From: Massilia norwichensis
GTDB lineage: Bacteria; Pseudomonadota; Gammaproteobacteria; Burkholderiales; Burkholderiaceae_D
DNA: 64,000 nt
Assembly: GCF_024753245.1 (NCBI RefSeq)
Contig: NZ_JANUGX010000030.1
Location: 22,035-86,034, forward strand
Direction of reading: 5' to 3'
The notes below the pieces were generated by a model. That model was not told the origin of the DNA. It saw only the letters and a program-made list of their open reading frames with translations, and did not search any database. Position numbers and translations under genes: made by a program. Shown piece after piece: positions 24,777 through 34,500 of this stretch; position 1 is the stretch's first letter; each line of letters starts with the position of its first letter.

Positions 24777-24842
24777 CGTGGGCACGGGGTGCCCACCCTA
24801 CGATCGCCACCGACCTTGTAGGGTGGGCACACCGTGCCCACG
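24777..24842. repeat. long inverted repeat after the sensor kinase
   Basis: Two 25-base arms, 24777-24801 and 24818-24842, are near-perfect reverse complements around a 16-base loop, and each arm is itself nearly palindromic (GTGGGCACGGGGTGCCCAC). It lies between the kinase stop and the convergent S46 peptidase stop, so it could end transcription from both sides, but there is no T-run. It differs in sequence from the REPIN-like repeats. Confidence 0.7.
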
Positions 24843-24861
24843 CGTTCCGTCGAGTTACCGC

Positions 24862-27000
24862 TTACTTCTTCGGGTACTTGATCGTCATTTCCTTCAACAG
24901 GTTGTCGGCATGGTCGACTTCCTTCATCACCCACAGCATGTAGCGGATGTCGACGTGGATCGCGCGCGTGATCACCGGGTCGAAGTACCAGTCCTTGGTG
25001 ATCGATTCGTAGGTCGAATCGAAGTTCAGGCCGACCAGTTCGCCGCGCTTGTTCATCACCGCGGAACCCGAGTTGCCGCCGGTGGTGTCGGCGCTGGTCA
25101 GGAAGTTGACCGGCACGGTGCCCAGCACCGGATCCTTGAACACACCATAGCGCTTCTCGCGGATCGCCTGCAGCAGGTTGGCAGGAGCGTTGAACGGCTC
25201 CTTGTTGGTGGCCTTTTCGACGATGCCTTCCACGGTCGAGAACGGACCCTTGACGATGCCGTCACGCGGGGTGTACGAACCGACGGTGCCGTAGGTCACG
25301 CGCAGCGTCGAGTTGGCGTCCGGGTAGACCGGTTTGCCCTGCGACTTCTTCCAGGCGATCACGGCTTCCATGTACTGCGGGATCACGCGTTCCAGGTTGC
25401 CGTCGACTTCCTTGCGGCGGTCTTCCAGCGCCATGCCGGTGTCGTGCAGGCGCACGGCCAGCTGGATGAAGGGATCGTTCGACTTGCGGAAGGCTTCCGG
25501 ATCCTTGCCGATCCAGGCCAGGCGCTTGGCGGTGTCGGCCAGCTCGGTCGATTTATACATCGCCGGGATCGCATCGATTTTCGGCAGCAGCGCGTCCAGT
25601 CCGTGCGGGTGGTTCTTCGCATCGATCTTGGCGTAGCGGTTCAGGCCAGCGGTCCAGCGCGCCTGGTCGACGCTGGGCACGAAGGACTGTTCGAGGCGGG
25701 TCAGGCGCGCCTTGATGAAGGACAGGTCGCGTTCCTGGTAGCCGGCTTCGCGCTGGGCGTCCGGCTTCTGGCGCTCCAGCGACAGGCGGTACAGGCTGCG
25801 TGCGCTCTTGAGCAGGTCGCTGTGGGTCGCTTCCGCCCACGCGGCTTCCTGCTGCGAGGAAGCCATGTCGTTGCCAATCGCGGTATCGAGGTCGGACAGC
25901 AGGCTGCCGCCTTTACCGTGTTGCTTGTACCATCTGCGGAACTCGGCATCCTGCACGTCCTTGATCGCCGCGATGTCCTTGCGCGCGAAGCCGTCGAGCA
26001 GGCCCTGGGTCTTCTTCAGCACGTTGTTCAGGCTCTTGGCGACGCTGGCGTAGCGCACATCCCAGGCCGGGTTGCCCATGGTGCTGGCGGCGATGACGGA
26101 CAGGTCGGCGGTGATCGAGGCGACCTTGGCCGGGTAGTCGACGTCGCGCGCGAAGCGGATCTCCGACGGCAGCTTGTAGCGGCTGGTGCGGCCCGGGTAG
26201 CCGGCCAGCAGGATCGGATCGCCGTTCTTCAGGCCTTCGGCCGACACCACCAGGAAGTCCCTGGATTTGTATGGCACGTTATCCGGCGACGGATCGGCCG
26301 GGCGGCCATCCTTGCCGACGTAGGCGCGCAGGAAGGAGAAGTCGCCGGCCTGGCGCGGGAACTCGTAGTTGTCGATGTCGCCGCCGAAGTTGCCGACGCT
26401 GTCGGCCGGCGCGTACACCAGACGGACGTCGCGCACCATCAGCTGCTTGATGCGGTAGTACTCGAGGCCGCGGTGGAAGGCCGGCACCGAGCAGCGGTAA
26501 GCCTTGTCGCTTTCGCATTCGGCGATCAGCTGCTTGATGCGGCTTTCGACCTGCTCGTGGCGCTCCTTGCCCGACATGCTGGCGGACAGGCCCTTCAGCA
26601 CGTGGTCGGTCACGTTCTCGACCTTCTCGGTCACGTAGACCAGGGTGTTCGGACCGCCCGGCAGCTCGGCGTCGCGGGTCTTGGCCAGGTAGCCGTTGAC
26701 GATGTAATTGTGTTCCGGGGTCGAGTTGCGCTGCACCGCACCGTAGGCGCAGTGGTGGTTGGTGACGATCAGGCCGTCCGGCGAGACGAAGGACGCCGAG
26801 CAGCCGCCCAGCGACACCATGGCGCTCATCGGGTGCTTGGACAGGTCGGCCAGTTTCTCGGCCGGGATGGTGATGCCGATGCGCTTGAGTTCGGACTTCA
26901 GCTGCGGCAGCTGGTGCGGCTGCCACTGGCCCTCGTCGGCGGAAGCGGAGGCGATGACCCCCATGACGGCGACGACAGGCAAAACGATGGATTTGAACAC
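24862..27000 (-). CDS. S46 family dipeptidyl peptidase (DPP7/DPP11-like)
   Basis: About 712 residues if started at the GTG complementary to 26998-27000, which gives a clean signal peptide (VFKSIVLPVVAVMGVIASAS); an ATG at 27075 adds 25 residues and is less likely. The catalytic triad is visible: His in TNHHCAYGA, Asp in GGDIDNYEFPRQAGDFSF, Ser in TTGGNSGSAVMN. S46 enzymes remove N-terminal dipeptides in the periplasm. The position after NFD, where DPP11 has Arg and DPP7 Gly, is Ser here, so specificity is uncertain. Confidence 0.9.
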   Translation of the reverse strand: MFKSIVLPVVAVMGVIASASADEGQWQPHQLPQLKSELKRIGITIPAEKLADLSKHPMSAMVSLGGCSASFVSPDGLIVTNHHCAYGAVQRNSTPEHNYIVNGYLAKTRDAELPGGPNTLVYVTEKVENVTDHVLKGLSASMSGKERHEQVESRIKQLIAECESDKAYRCSVPAFHRGLEYYRIKQLMVRDVRLVYAPADSVGNFGGDIDNYEFPRQAGDFSFLRAYVGKDGRPADPSPDNVPYKSRDFLVVSAEGLKNGDPILLAGYPGRTSRYKLPSEIRFARDVDYPAKVASITADLSVIAASTMGNPAWDVRYASVAKSLNNVLKKTQGLLDGFARKDIAAIKDVQDAEFRRWYKQHGKGGSLLSDLDTAIGNDMASSQQEAAWAEATHSDLLKSARSLYRLSLERQKPDAQREAGYQERDLSFIKARLTRLEQSFVPSVDQARWTAGLNRYAKIDAKNHPHGLDALLPKIDAIPAMYKSTELADTAKRLAWIGKDPEAFRKSNDPFIQLAVRLHDTGMALEDRRKEVDGNLERVIPQYMEAVIAWKKSQGKPVYPDANSTLRVTYGTVGSYTPRDGIVKGPFSTVEGIVEKATNKEPFNAPANLLQAIREKRYGVFKDPVLGTVPVNFLTSADTTGGNSGSAVMNKRGELVGLNFDSTYESITKDWYFDPVITRAIHVDIRYMLWVMKEVDHADNLLKEMTIKYPKK

Positions 27001-27105
27001 GTTGGACCCCAGGGTGAATAAAAAGCAAGTGGGCAGTATATATTTCCTGGTGATGACTGGAAATAGATTTCTCACACATACTCACCCCGTTGGTTCACAG
27101 CGTCT

Positions 27106-27951
27106 TTACATGGTTTGGTCCTTGCGGCGGCGCGCTGCCACGCCCAGCAGGCCCAGGGTGATCAGCGCCAGGCTGGCCGGTTCGGGCACGTCGGCAGCTT
27201 CGGTTTCGAAGTTGAAGGTGGTGACGTCGCCGCTGCCGAAGCGGTAGGTCACGTTGTCGACGAAACCCTGGAAGCTGCCGTTCCAGCCGGAGCCGATGCC
27301 GAACTCGATGCCGAGGATGGCGGTGTCGGCGCTCAGCAGGTCGGCGACCGCGCTCGGGTGGGCGCCAGCGGCCCATTCGGCCAGGGTGTTGTCGTAGCTT
27401 TCGACGGTATTGCCCGGCGTGAACTGGCGCATCCAGAAATTGGCGCCGAGGATGTCGCTGGTCACCCAGGCATCGGTCGTCACCGGACCGTTGTTGCCCG
27501 GCGGGTTGTAGACCTGCTCGAATATCAGGTAGCCGGTGTCGTTCGTGGTGCCGACGTTGCCGTCGGCATCGTAGAACAGGCGGAATGCCGGCATCAGGTG
27601 CTGGCCGGCCGTGCCGCCGCTTGCGCGCTGCCAGTCGTAGCTCAGGGCGCTCAGGTTGCCGAGCGTGCGGCCCGGCACGTAGCCCCAGGTGTAGACGTAG
27701 TCGGCCTTGCCGCTGCCGTCGGTCAGCGACATCTCGACGGACCCGTTGCCGCTGCGCGGCTTGGTATCGGTAATCGCGGCGGTGGTGGTCGAACTGTAGC
27801 CGGTGCTCGTGTCCCGGTAGTTATCGAGATGCCACTTGTTCAGGCCCGGTCCGAGGTCGGCGGGGGTGACAACGATTTCGGCGGCCTGGGCACTGGCCCC
27901 CAGGGTGAACACGGACAGCACGGCAAGGCTTGCACGGGTCAGGGTTTTCAT
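27106..27951 (-). CDS. PEP-CTERM sorted exported protein
   Basis: 281 residues. A signal peptide (MKTLTRASLAVLSVFTLGAS, AQA) starts the protein. The C-terminus is VPEPASLALITLGLLGVAAR followed by RRKDQTM, the sorting signal recognised by exosortase (EpsH) and linked to exopolysaccharide-producing Gram-negatives. The body is Thr/Ser/Gly-rich with probable beta-sandwich character and no recognised catalytic motif. No exosortase gene is in this window. Confidence 0.9.
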   Translation of the reverse strand: MKTLTRASLAVLSVFTLGASAQAAEIVVTPADLGPGLNKWHLDNYRDTSTGYSSTTTAAITDTKPRSGNGSVEMSLTDGSGKADYVYTWGYVPGRTLGNLSALSYDWQRASGGTAGQHLMPAFRLFYDADGNVGTTNDTGYLIFEQVYNPPGNNGPVTTDAWVTSDILGANFWMRQFTPGNTVESYDNTLAEWAAGAHPSAVADLLSADTAILGIEFGIGSGWNGSFQGFVDNVTYRFGSGDVTTFNFETEAADVPEPASLALITLGLLGVAARRRKDQTM

Positions 27952-28168
27952 GTGGCGTCTCTCTCTCTCGGCAGGGGATTATTGTAAGGATTGCCCTAGC
28001 AGCATTGCAAGTTCCATACCACAATAAATATTGCGTTCGCAATCAAGCGCTTATATTTACATCTCATCCATTATCGATACGCAATTGTAAGAAATCTCGA
28101 CATCCGGCGGGCGCGTCCGCAAAGGACTAGAATAGACGGTTGACCTTCTGCGATTCCGAACAGCCGAC

Positions 28169-29170
28169 ATGTCCTTCCTCTCCCGCATTTCCGCGCCGCT
28201 TCGCCGCCTCATCCCCGATGCCTTTACCGCCTGGCTGCTGTGCACCGTGGCCCTGGCCAGCGTGCTGCCCTGCCAGGGCCAGACCGCCCAGGTGCTGGGC
28301 AAGGTAACCGTGGCGGCGATCGGCCTGCTGTTCTTCCTGCATGGTGCCAAGCTGTCGCGCGAAGCCATGCTGTCGGGACTGACCAACTGGCGCCTGCACC
28401 TGGTGGTGCTGGCCTCGACCTTCGTGATGTTCCCGCTGCTGGGCCTGGCGATGAAGCCGGTCGTCAGCGGCGTGCTGCCGCCCGAGCTGTACGTCGGCAT
28501 CCTGTTCCTGTGCACCCTGCCCTCGACCGTGCAATCCTCGATCGCCTTCACCTCGATGGCGCGCGGGAACGTGGCGGCGGCCGTGTGCAGCGCCTCGGCC
28601 TCGAACTTCGTCGGCATCTTCGTCACGCCGCTGCTGGTGGGCATGCTGATCGTGCAGGGGGCCTCGGTACCGGGCGGCTCGCCGCTGGATGCGGTGCTGT
28701 CCATCGTCGAGCAGCTGCTGCTGCCCTTCCTGGCCGGCCAGTTCCTGCGCCCCTGGATCGGGGCCTGGGTCGACCGCCACAAGCCGATGCTGAAGATCGT
28801 CGACCAGGGCTCGATCCTGCTGGTGGTCTACACGGCCTTCAGCGAATCCGTCAACGAAGGCCTGTGGCACAAGCTGTCGCTGTCTTCCCTGCTGAGCCTG
28901 GGCCTGCTGTGCTGCGTGCTGCTGGCGATTGCCCTCGGCCTGGCCACCTTGATCAGCCGCCGCCTCGGCTTCTCGCGCGAGGACGAAATCACCATCGTGT
29001 TCTGCGGTTCGAAGAAAAGCCTCGCCAGCGGGGTGCCGATGGCCAAGGTCCTGTTCGCGCCGAGCGCGCTGGGCATGGTGATTCTGCCGGTGATGCTGTT
29101 CCACCAGATCCAGCTGATGGTGTGCGCGGTGCTCGCCGCCCGCTGGGCGCAGCGCAAGCCGCTGAGTTGA
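28169..29170 (+). CDS. bile acid:sodium symporter (BASS/YfeH-like) family transporter
   Basis: 333 residues with about ten membrane helices. The pattern fits the SBF-like group: LLFFLHGAKLSREAMLSGLT near the start, FLCTLPSTVQSSIAFTSMAR in the crossover region and FCGSKKSLASGVPMAKVLF in the second repeat. Substrates of the bacterial YfeH-like members are unknown. It is monocistronic, and a perfect REP-like palindrome follows 8 bases after the stop. Confidence 0.87.
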   Translation: MSFLSRISAPLRRLIPDAFTAWLLCTVALASVLPCQGQTAQVLGKVTVAAIGLLFFLHGAKLSREAMLSGLTNWRLHLVVLASTFVMFPLLGLAMKPVVSGVLPPELYVGILFLCTLPSTVQSSIAFTSMARGNVAAAVCSASASNFVGIFVTPLLVGMLIVQGASVPGGSPLDAVLSIVEQLLLPFLAGQFLRPWIGAWVDRHKPMLKIVDQGSILLVVYTAFSESVNEGLWHKLSLSSLLSLGLLCCVLLAIALGLATLISRRLGFSREDEITIVFCGSKKSLASGVPMAKVLFAPSALGMVILPVMLFHQIQLMVCAVLAARWAQRKPLS

Positions 29171-29178
29171 GTCGAGTC

Positions 29179-29201
29179 AAACCGGGGTCAGAGCCCGGTT
29201 T
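29179..29201. repeat. GGGTCAGAG-core palindromic repeat
   Basis: AAACCGGG (29179-29186), core GTCAGAG, CCCGGTTT (29194-29201): a perfect 8-bp inverted repeat right after the transporter stop. Related copies lie at 29878-30082. Repeats with this core resemble REP sequences often found with REP-associated tyrosine transposases in Proteobacteria; no intact such transposase is visible here. Confidence 0.6.
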
Positions 29202-29421
29202 TGGGCAATAGCTACCGGGCACTGCAACCGAGCGCGCTTCCCCACCGCTTGCCAAGCGCAGCTGGTCCAGGTCCCGCGGCCGGTTGGCGGCGATGCCTGC
29301 GCGGCCCAGATGCCGGAGCAGGCTTCCGCATGCGCTGCCGGCGCCGGCCCGGCGCATAGCGCCACCGCCACAACGAAGATGCGTCCCGATCTGCCACAGA
29401 TTGCGGTCTTCGCCTGGCCGC

Positions 29422-29868
29422 TCAGGACGGCGCGTACACATGCATCAGCGCCGAGCTGCCCCACCACACCTCCAGCGTGGACGGCAACAGCACCCCGGCA
29501 GCGCCGATGGAAGCGACGATGCGGCGCTGGCGCAGCGCCAGGCGTGGATTGCGCATCGCCGTACGTGCATCGGCAGAAACGAAACCGAACAGCCCGAGCA
29601 CCCCGAGCACAAACAGAAGCCGCAGCAGCCCATCGCCGAGCCTGGCGCCAAGCTGCACATTCCAGTAAGCCAGTGCCGGTAACGCCAGGCTGATGCTGCT
29701 CAGCAGGTCGAGCGTGGCGACACCGGCCGCCCTGCCGCCCTGCCTGAACTCGACACGGCGCATCCAGGCCGTCAGGCAGATCGTGCCCGCAATGTAGAGC
29801 ACGGCACCGGCAGCCGAGTCGTTGCCCGGCAGCGAGAGTTGACTGAAAAGATCGGGAGCAGAGCGCAT
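29422..29868 (-). CDS. hypothetical inner-membrane protein
   Basis: 148 residues with four probable membrane helices (AAGAVLYIAGTICLTAW, LLSSISLALPALAYWNV, LLRLLFVLGVLGLFGFV, IVASIGAAGVLLPSTLEVW). No family was recognised. It lies alone between blocks of GGGTCAGAG-type repeats. Codon bias looks normal for the genome. It may be a real small membrane protein, but without known homology that is only moderately secure. Confidence 0.5.
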   Translation of the reverse strand: MRSAPDLFSQLSLPGNDSAAGAVLYIAGTICLTAWMRRVEFRQGGRAAGVATLDLLSSISLALPALAYWNVQLGARLGDGLLRLLFVLGVLGLFGFVSADARTAMRNPRLALRQRRIVASIGAAGVLLPSTLEVWWGSSALMHVYAPS

Positions 29869-29877
29869 TCTTGGGTC

Positions 29878-30082
29878 AAGTTTGGGTCAGAGCACTTCTA
29901 GTAGCAATGGCTTTATAGAATATTTTTGGACGCCGCGCACGCTTCTTCGTGGCGAGCGACGCATTGCGCAACACACTCCTGCTCCAGGGATCTTTCCCAA
30001 AAAAGGGCTCTGACCCCAAATTCACCAAATTCACAAATTTGCCACCCGGCCCTTTCCAAAAACCGGTGTCTGACCCCGGTTT
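29878..30082. repeat. cluster of three more GGGTCAGAG-core repeats
   Basis: Copies lie at 29878-29897 (TTTGGGTCAGAGCAC), 29997-30021 (reverse orientation, GGGCTCTGACCCC) and 30060-30082 (AAACCGG, TGTCTGACC, CCGGTTT). The core is kept while the stems differ. The roughly 100 bases between the first two hold no convincing gene. The last copy sits 8 bases beyond the stop of the RND outer-membrane gene and may serve as its terminator. Confidence 0.55.
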
Positions 30083-30090
30083 GATGCAGG

Positions 30091-31569
30091 TCATTCGGCA
30101 TGCCAGCCGCCGCCCAGGGCCTGCACCAGCGCCACCGCCGTGGTCTGGCGCGTCGACTGGGTCGTGACCAGGGCGCGGCGCGCGTTCAGGGCCGTGATCT
30201 GGGCCTGCACCACTTCCGTGTAGCTCACCTGCCCGGCGTTATAGCGGTTCAGCACCTGCTGTTCGACCTTGTCGGCAGCCTCCGAGGCGCGGCGCTGCAG
30301 TTCCTGCTGCTGCGACAGCACGTGGGTGGCGGCCAGCTGGTCTTCGACGTCGGCGAAGGCATCCAGCACGGTCTGGCGGTAGCGCGCCACCGCTTCCTCG
30401 TGCGCGGCGCGGGCGCCTGCCACGCGGGCGCGGGTGGCGCCGGCGTCGAACAGGGTCTGGGCCGCGGACAGGCCGAAGGACCAGGCCGCGCTCGACGCGT
30501 TGAACAGGTCGCCGACCCGGCTGGCCGAGCTGCCCAGCGATCCGCTCAGGCCGATGCTCGGGAAGTAGGCCGAGCGCGCGATGCCGATCTGTTCGTTGGC
30601 GGCGGCCACGCGGCGCTCGGCGGCGGCGATGTCCGGACGGCGCTGCAGCAGGGTCGAGGGCACGCCCACCGGCACCTCGGGCACAAAGAAGGCGAACTGC
30701 GCCTGCCCTTGAGGGATTGGCGCGATCGCGAAGTCGGCCGGGGTCTTGCCGACCAGGATCGCGATCGCGTGTTCGAGCTGGGCGCGCTGGCGTACCAGCG
30801 TCAGGTCGTCGCTCTGCGCATTCGCCAGCTGGGTCTCGGCCTGGTAGACGTCGGAGTGCGGAATGATGCCGACGTTGTAGCGGTTCTGCTGGATCCTCAG
30901 CTCGCGCTGGTAGCCGGCGATGGTGGTCGCCAGCAGCGCGCGCTGGGCGTCGACGGCGCGCAGCTGCAGGTAGTTCGAAGCGAGTTCGCCCTGCGCCGAC
31001 AGCCGCGCCGATGCGAGATCGGCGGCGCTGGCCTGGGCGCTGGCGCTGGCGGCGGTGACGCCGGCACGCAGGCGGCCCCACACGTCCGGCTCCCAGCTGG
31101 TGCCCAGCGACAGGCGGTAGGCGTTCCTCACGCTGCCCCCGCCGCTGCCGCCGCCGATGATATTGCCGTTCGGGTCCACGGTGGCGTTGCCGCTGCCGCC
31201 GCCGCGGGTGCCGGAACGCGTGCCAGAACCGTTCAGGGTCACCGACGGGAACAGCGAGGCGCGCTGCTCGGTCACCAGCGCGCGCGCCTGCGTATAGGCT
31301 GCCACCGCCGCCGCCACGTTCTGGTTCGAGACCTCGACGCTGGCCGCCAGCTCGTTGAGCTGCGGGTCGCCGAACAGCGTCCACCACGGCCCACGTTCCA
31401 GCGCATCGGCGGGCGCAGCCGGCACCCATCCCTGCAGTTCCTTGTAGCTGGCCGGTTCCGGCGCGCTCGGGCGCTGGTAGGCCGGGCCGACGGCGCAGCC
31501 GGCGAGCATGGCGGCGGCAGCCAGGGCAATCAAGGAAGGACGCAGGGTGGAAGGCATAGGCATGGTCAT
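30091..31569 (-). CDS. RND efflux outer-membrane lipoprotein (NodT/OprM family)
   Basis: 492 residues. The lipobox LAGC at about residue 25 follows a short signal, then two outer-membrane-efflux repeats with long helices. Characteristic pieces are GPWWTLFGDPQLNELAA, SWEPDVWGRLRAG and VPSTLLQRRPDIAAAERRVA. A Gly/Ser-rich stretch (about residues 112-145, including GGGSGGGS) sits in the region of the first barrel loop. Its start overlaps the stop of the preceding pump gene by 4 bases (31566-31569). It would form the TolC-like exit duct of this pump. Confidence 0.92.
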   Translation of the reverse strand: MTMPMPSTLRPSLIALAAAAMLAGCAVGPAYQRPSAPEPASYKELQGWVPAAPADALERGPWWTLFGDPQLNELAASVEVSNQNVAAAVAAYTQARALVTEQRASLFPSVTLNGSGTRSGTRGGGSGNATVDPNGNIIGGGSGGGSVRNAYRLSLGTSWEPDVWGRLRAGVTAASASAQASAADLASARLSAQGELASNYLQLRAVDAQRALLATTIAGYQRELRIQQNRYNVGIIPHSDVYQAETQLANAQSDDLTLVRQRAQLEHAIAILVGKTPADFAIAPIPQGQAQFAFFVPEVPVGVPSTLLQRRPDIAAAERRVAAANEQIGIARSAYFPSIGLSGSLGSSASRVGDLFNASSAAWSFGLSAAQTLFDAGATRARVAGARAAHEEAVARYRQTVLDAFADVEDQLAATHVLSQQQELQRRASEAADKVEQQVLNRYNAGQVSYTEVVQAQITALNARRALVTTQSTRQTTAVALVQALGGGWHAE

Positions 31570-34500
31570 GAGTGGGAAATGGAAGCTTCTTGTTCGTGGG
31601 GGTGGCGCGCCAGCTCGTGCTCGTCCGGCTTGACGGTGCGCAGCTTGTCCATGTAGACGTAGACCACCGGCGTGGTCAGCAGCGTCAGCAGCTGGCTGGC
31701 GACCAGGCCGCCGATAATGGCGATGCCCAGCGGCTGGCGCAGCTCGGAGCCCTCGCCGAAGCCGATCGCCAGCGGCAGCGCGCCCAGAGCGGCGGCGAGG
31801 GTCGTCATCAGGATCGGGCGGAAGCGCAGCAGGCAGGCTTCGCGCACCGCCTCGGTAGCGGACAGCCCGCGCGCGCGCTCCGCTTCGAGCGCGAAGTCGA
31901 TGATCAGGATCGCGTTCTTCTTGACGATGCCGATCAGGAGGAAGACGCCGATCAGCGCGATGATCGAGAACTCCATGTGGAACATCAGCAGCGCCAGCAC
32001 CGCGCCGACGCCGGCCGAGGGCAGCGTCGACAGCACCGTGATCGGGTGCACCAGGCTCTCGTACAGGACGCCCAGCACGATGTAGATGACGACGATGGCC
32101 GCCAGGATCAGCAGCGGCTGCTGCTGGCTCGATTCCTGCGCCTGCTTGGCCTGGCCCTGGAAGCTGCCGCGCACGTTGACCGGCATGCCGATCGCGTTTT
32201 CCGCATCGCGCACCGCGGCCTGGCCGTCGGACAGCGAATAGCCCTGGTTCAGGTTGAAGGAAATCGTGGTCGACAGCTCGCCGTCCTGGTGGTTGACCGA
32301 ACTCGGGGTCGAGCGCTCGGCGAACCTGGCAATCGCCGACAGCGGCACCATGGTGGTGGCGCCGGTCGACAGCGCGGAGCCGCTGGACGGGTCGCGCGCC
32401 GCGGTCAGGTTGGTGGCGCCGGCCGGGGTGCCGCCGCCGCTCGAACCGGTGGAAGAACCGGCCCCCGCGCCCACGGTGCCGGCTGCCGCCGCGGTGCCGG
32501 TATTGGCGCCGGTGACGCTGCTGCTGGACGTGCCGCTGCCACCGGTATTGGCATTGCCCGCCCCAGCCGAAGCAGCCGCCGCCTTGGCCGGCACGTACAC
32601 ATCGTTCAGCGACTCCGGCGACTGCGCATACTTCTGCGCCACGCCCATGATCACGTGGTACTGGTTCAGCTCATCGTAGATGTTGGCCACCTGGCGCTGG
32701 CCGAAGGCGTTGTACAGCGCATTGTCGACGTCCTTCGCGCTGATGCCCAGGCGCGCCGCGCTTTCCTTGTCGATCTCGACATAGGTCTCGACGCCGTTCT
32801 CGGCCTGATCGGTATCGACGTCGATCAGCGCCTTCTGCTGCTTCATGGCGTCGGCCAGCTTGGTGGCCCAGGCCCGCAGGTCGGCGCGGTTGTCGCTCTT
32901 GAGCGTGTACTGGTAAGTCGAGTTGCTCTGGCGCCCGCCCATGCGCAGGTCCTGCACCGGGTTCAGGAACAGCTGCACGCCGGTGACCCGCGCCAGCTTC
33001 GGCCGCAACCTGGCGATCACGGCCTGGCCGCTCTCCCCTTTCGCGCGCTCGCTGGCCGGCTTCAGGTTCATGAACATGAAGCCGCCGCCGGCGCGCGAGC
33101 CGCCGGTGAAGCCGACCACGGTATCGACCGCCGGGTCGTTCTTGATGATGTTGACCAGCTGGTGCAGCTTGCCCTGCATGGCCTGGAAGGAGATGCTCTG
33201 GTCGGCGCGCATGCCGCCGTTGATCTGGCCGGTGTCCTGCTGCGGGAAGAAGCCCTTCGGCGCGGCCGAGAACAGATAGACGTTCAGGCCGACCACGAAC
33301 ACCAGGATCAGCATCACCAGCGGCTTGGCGTCCAGCGCCCAGTCCAGCGCGTGTTCGTAGCTTTTGAGGATGCGGTTGAAGCCGCGCTCCGACCATTGCG
33401 CCAGCTTGCCCGGCTGACGCCTTAGTTGATTCGCCTGCTCGTCCTTGTCGTGTTCCTTGAGCAGCATCGCACACAGCATCGGCGTGGTGGTCAGCGAGAT
33501 CACCAGCGAGATCATCACCGCCGCGCTCAGGGTGACCGCGAACTCGCGGAACAGGCGGCCCACCTGCCCGCCCATGAACAGCAGCGGAATGAACACCGCC
33601 ACCAGCGACAGGCTGATCGACAGCACCGTGAAGCCGACCTCGCTGGCGCCCAGCAGCGCCGCCTTCATGCGATCCATGCCCGCCTCGACGTGGCGGCTGG
33701 TGTTTTCCAGCACCACGATGGCATCGTCGACCACGAAGCCGGTCGCCACCGTCAGCGCCATCAGCGACAGGTTGTTCATCGAGAAGCCCAGCATGTACAT
33801 CACGCCGAAGGTGCCCAGCAGCGAGACCACGGTCGCCACCGCCGGCACGATCGTGGCGCGCACGCTGCGCAGGAACACGCTGACCACCGCCACCACCAGC
33901 AGGATCGAGATCATCAAGGTCAGTTCGATTTCGTGCAGCGAAGCGCGGATCGAGTTCGTTCGGTCCGAAGCCACCTGCATGGTGACGTCCTGCGGCAGCT
34001 GGGCCTGCAGGGTCGGCAGCAGCGCGCGCACGCCGTCCACGGTCTCGATGACGTTGGCGCCCGGCTGGCTGGTCACCAGCACGATCACGGCCGGCTCGCC
34101 GTTGAACAGGCCCAGGGTGTTGATGTTCTCGACGCCGTCGGTGACGTCGGCGATGTCCTGCAGGCGGATCGCGGCGCCGTCGCGCCAGGCCACCACCAGG
34201 CCGCGGTAATCGGCGGCGGTGCGGCCATTGGTCGGGGTATTCGCCTGCGAATAGATCTGCAGGCGCATGCCGCTGCCTTCGAGCGCGCCTTTCGGACGGT
34301 TCGGGTTCGAGGCCTGGATCGCGGCGCGCACGTCCTCGCTCGACAGGCCATAGCGGTTCATCTGGAAGGGATTCAGGTCGACCCGCACGGCCGGCAGCGA
34401 GCCGCCGCCGATCTCGACGTCGCCGACGCCGCGCACCTGGGCCAGCTTCTGCTGGACCACGTTCGACACTTCGTCGTAGATCTGGCCGGGGCTGCGCGTT

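Noticed and set aside
29177..29467. Possible small exported protein (IFVVAVALCAGPAPAAHAEA) on the minus strand
   Set aside because: No good start codon or ribosome site before the hydrophobic stretch, and its end runs into the AAACCGGG repeat; coding cannot be supported.
29876..30094. 72-residue minus-strand frame in the repeat-rich gap (FYKAIATRSALTQT end)
   Set aside because: Its ends are made of the GGGTCAGAG repeats themselves; may be a transposase remnant, but nothing recognisable remains.
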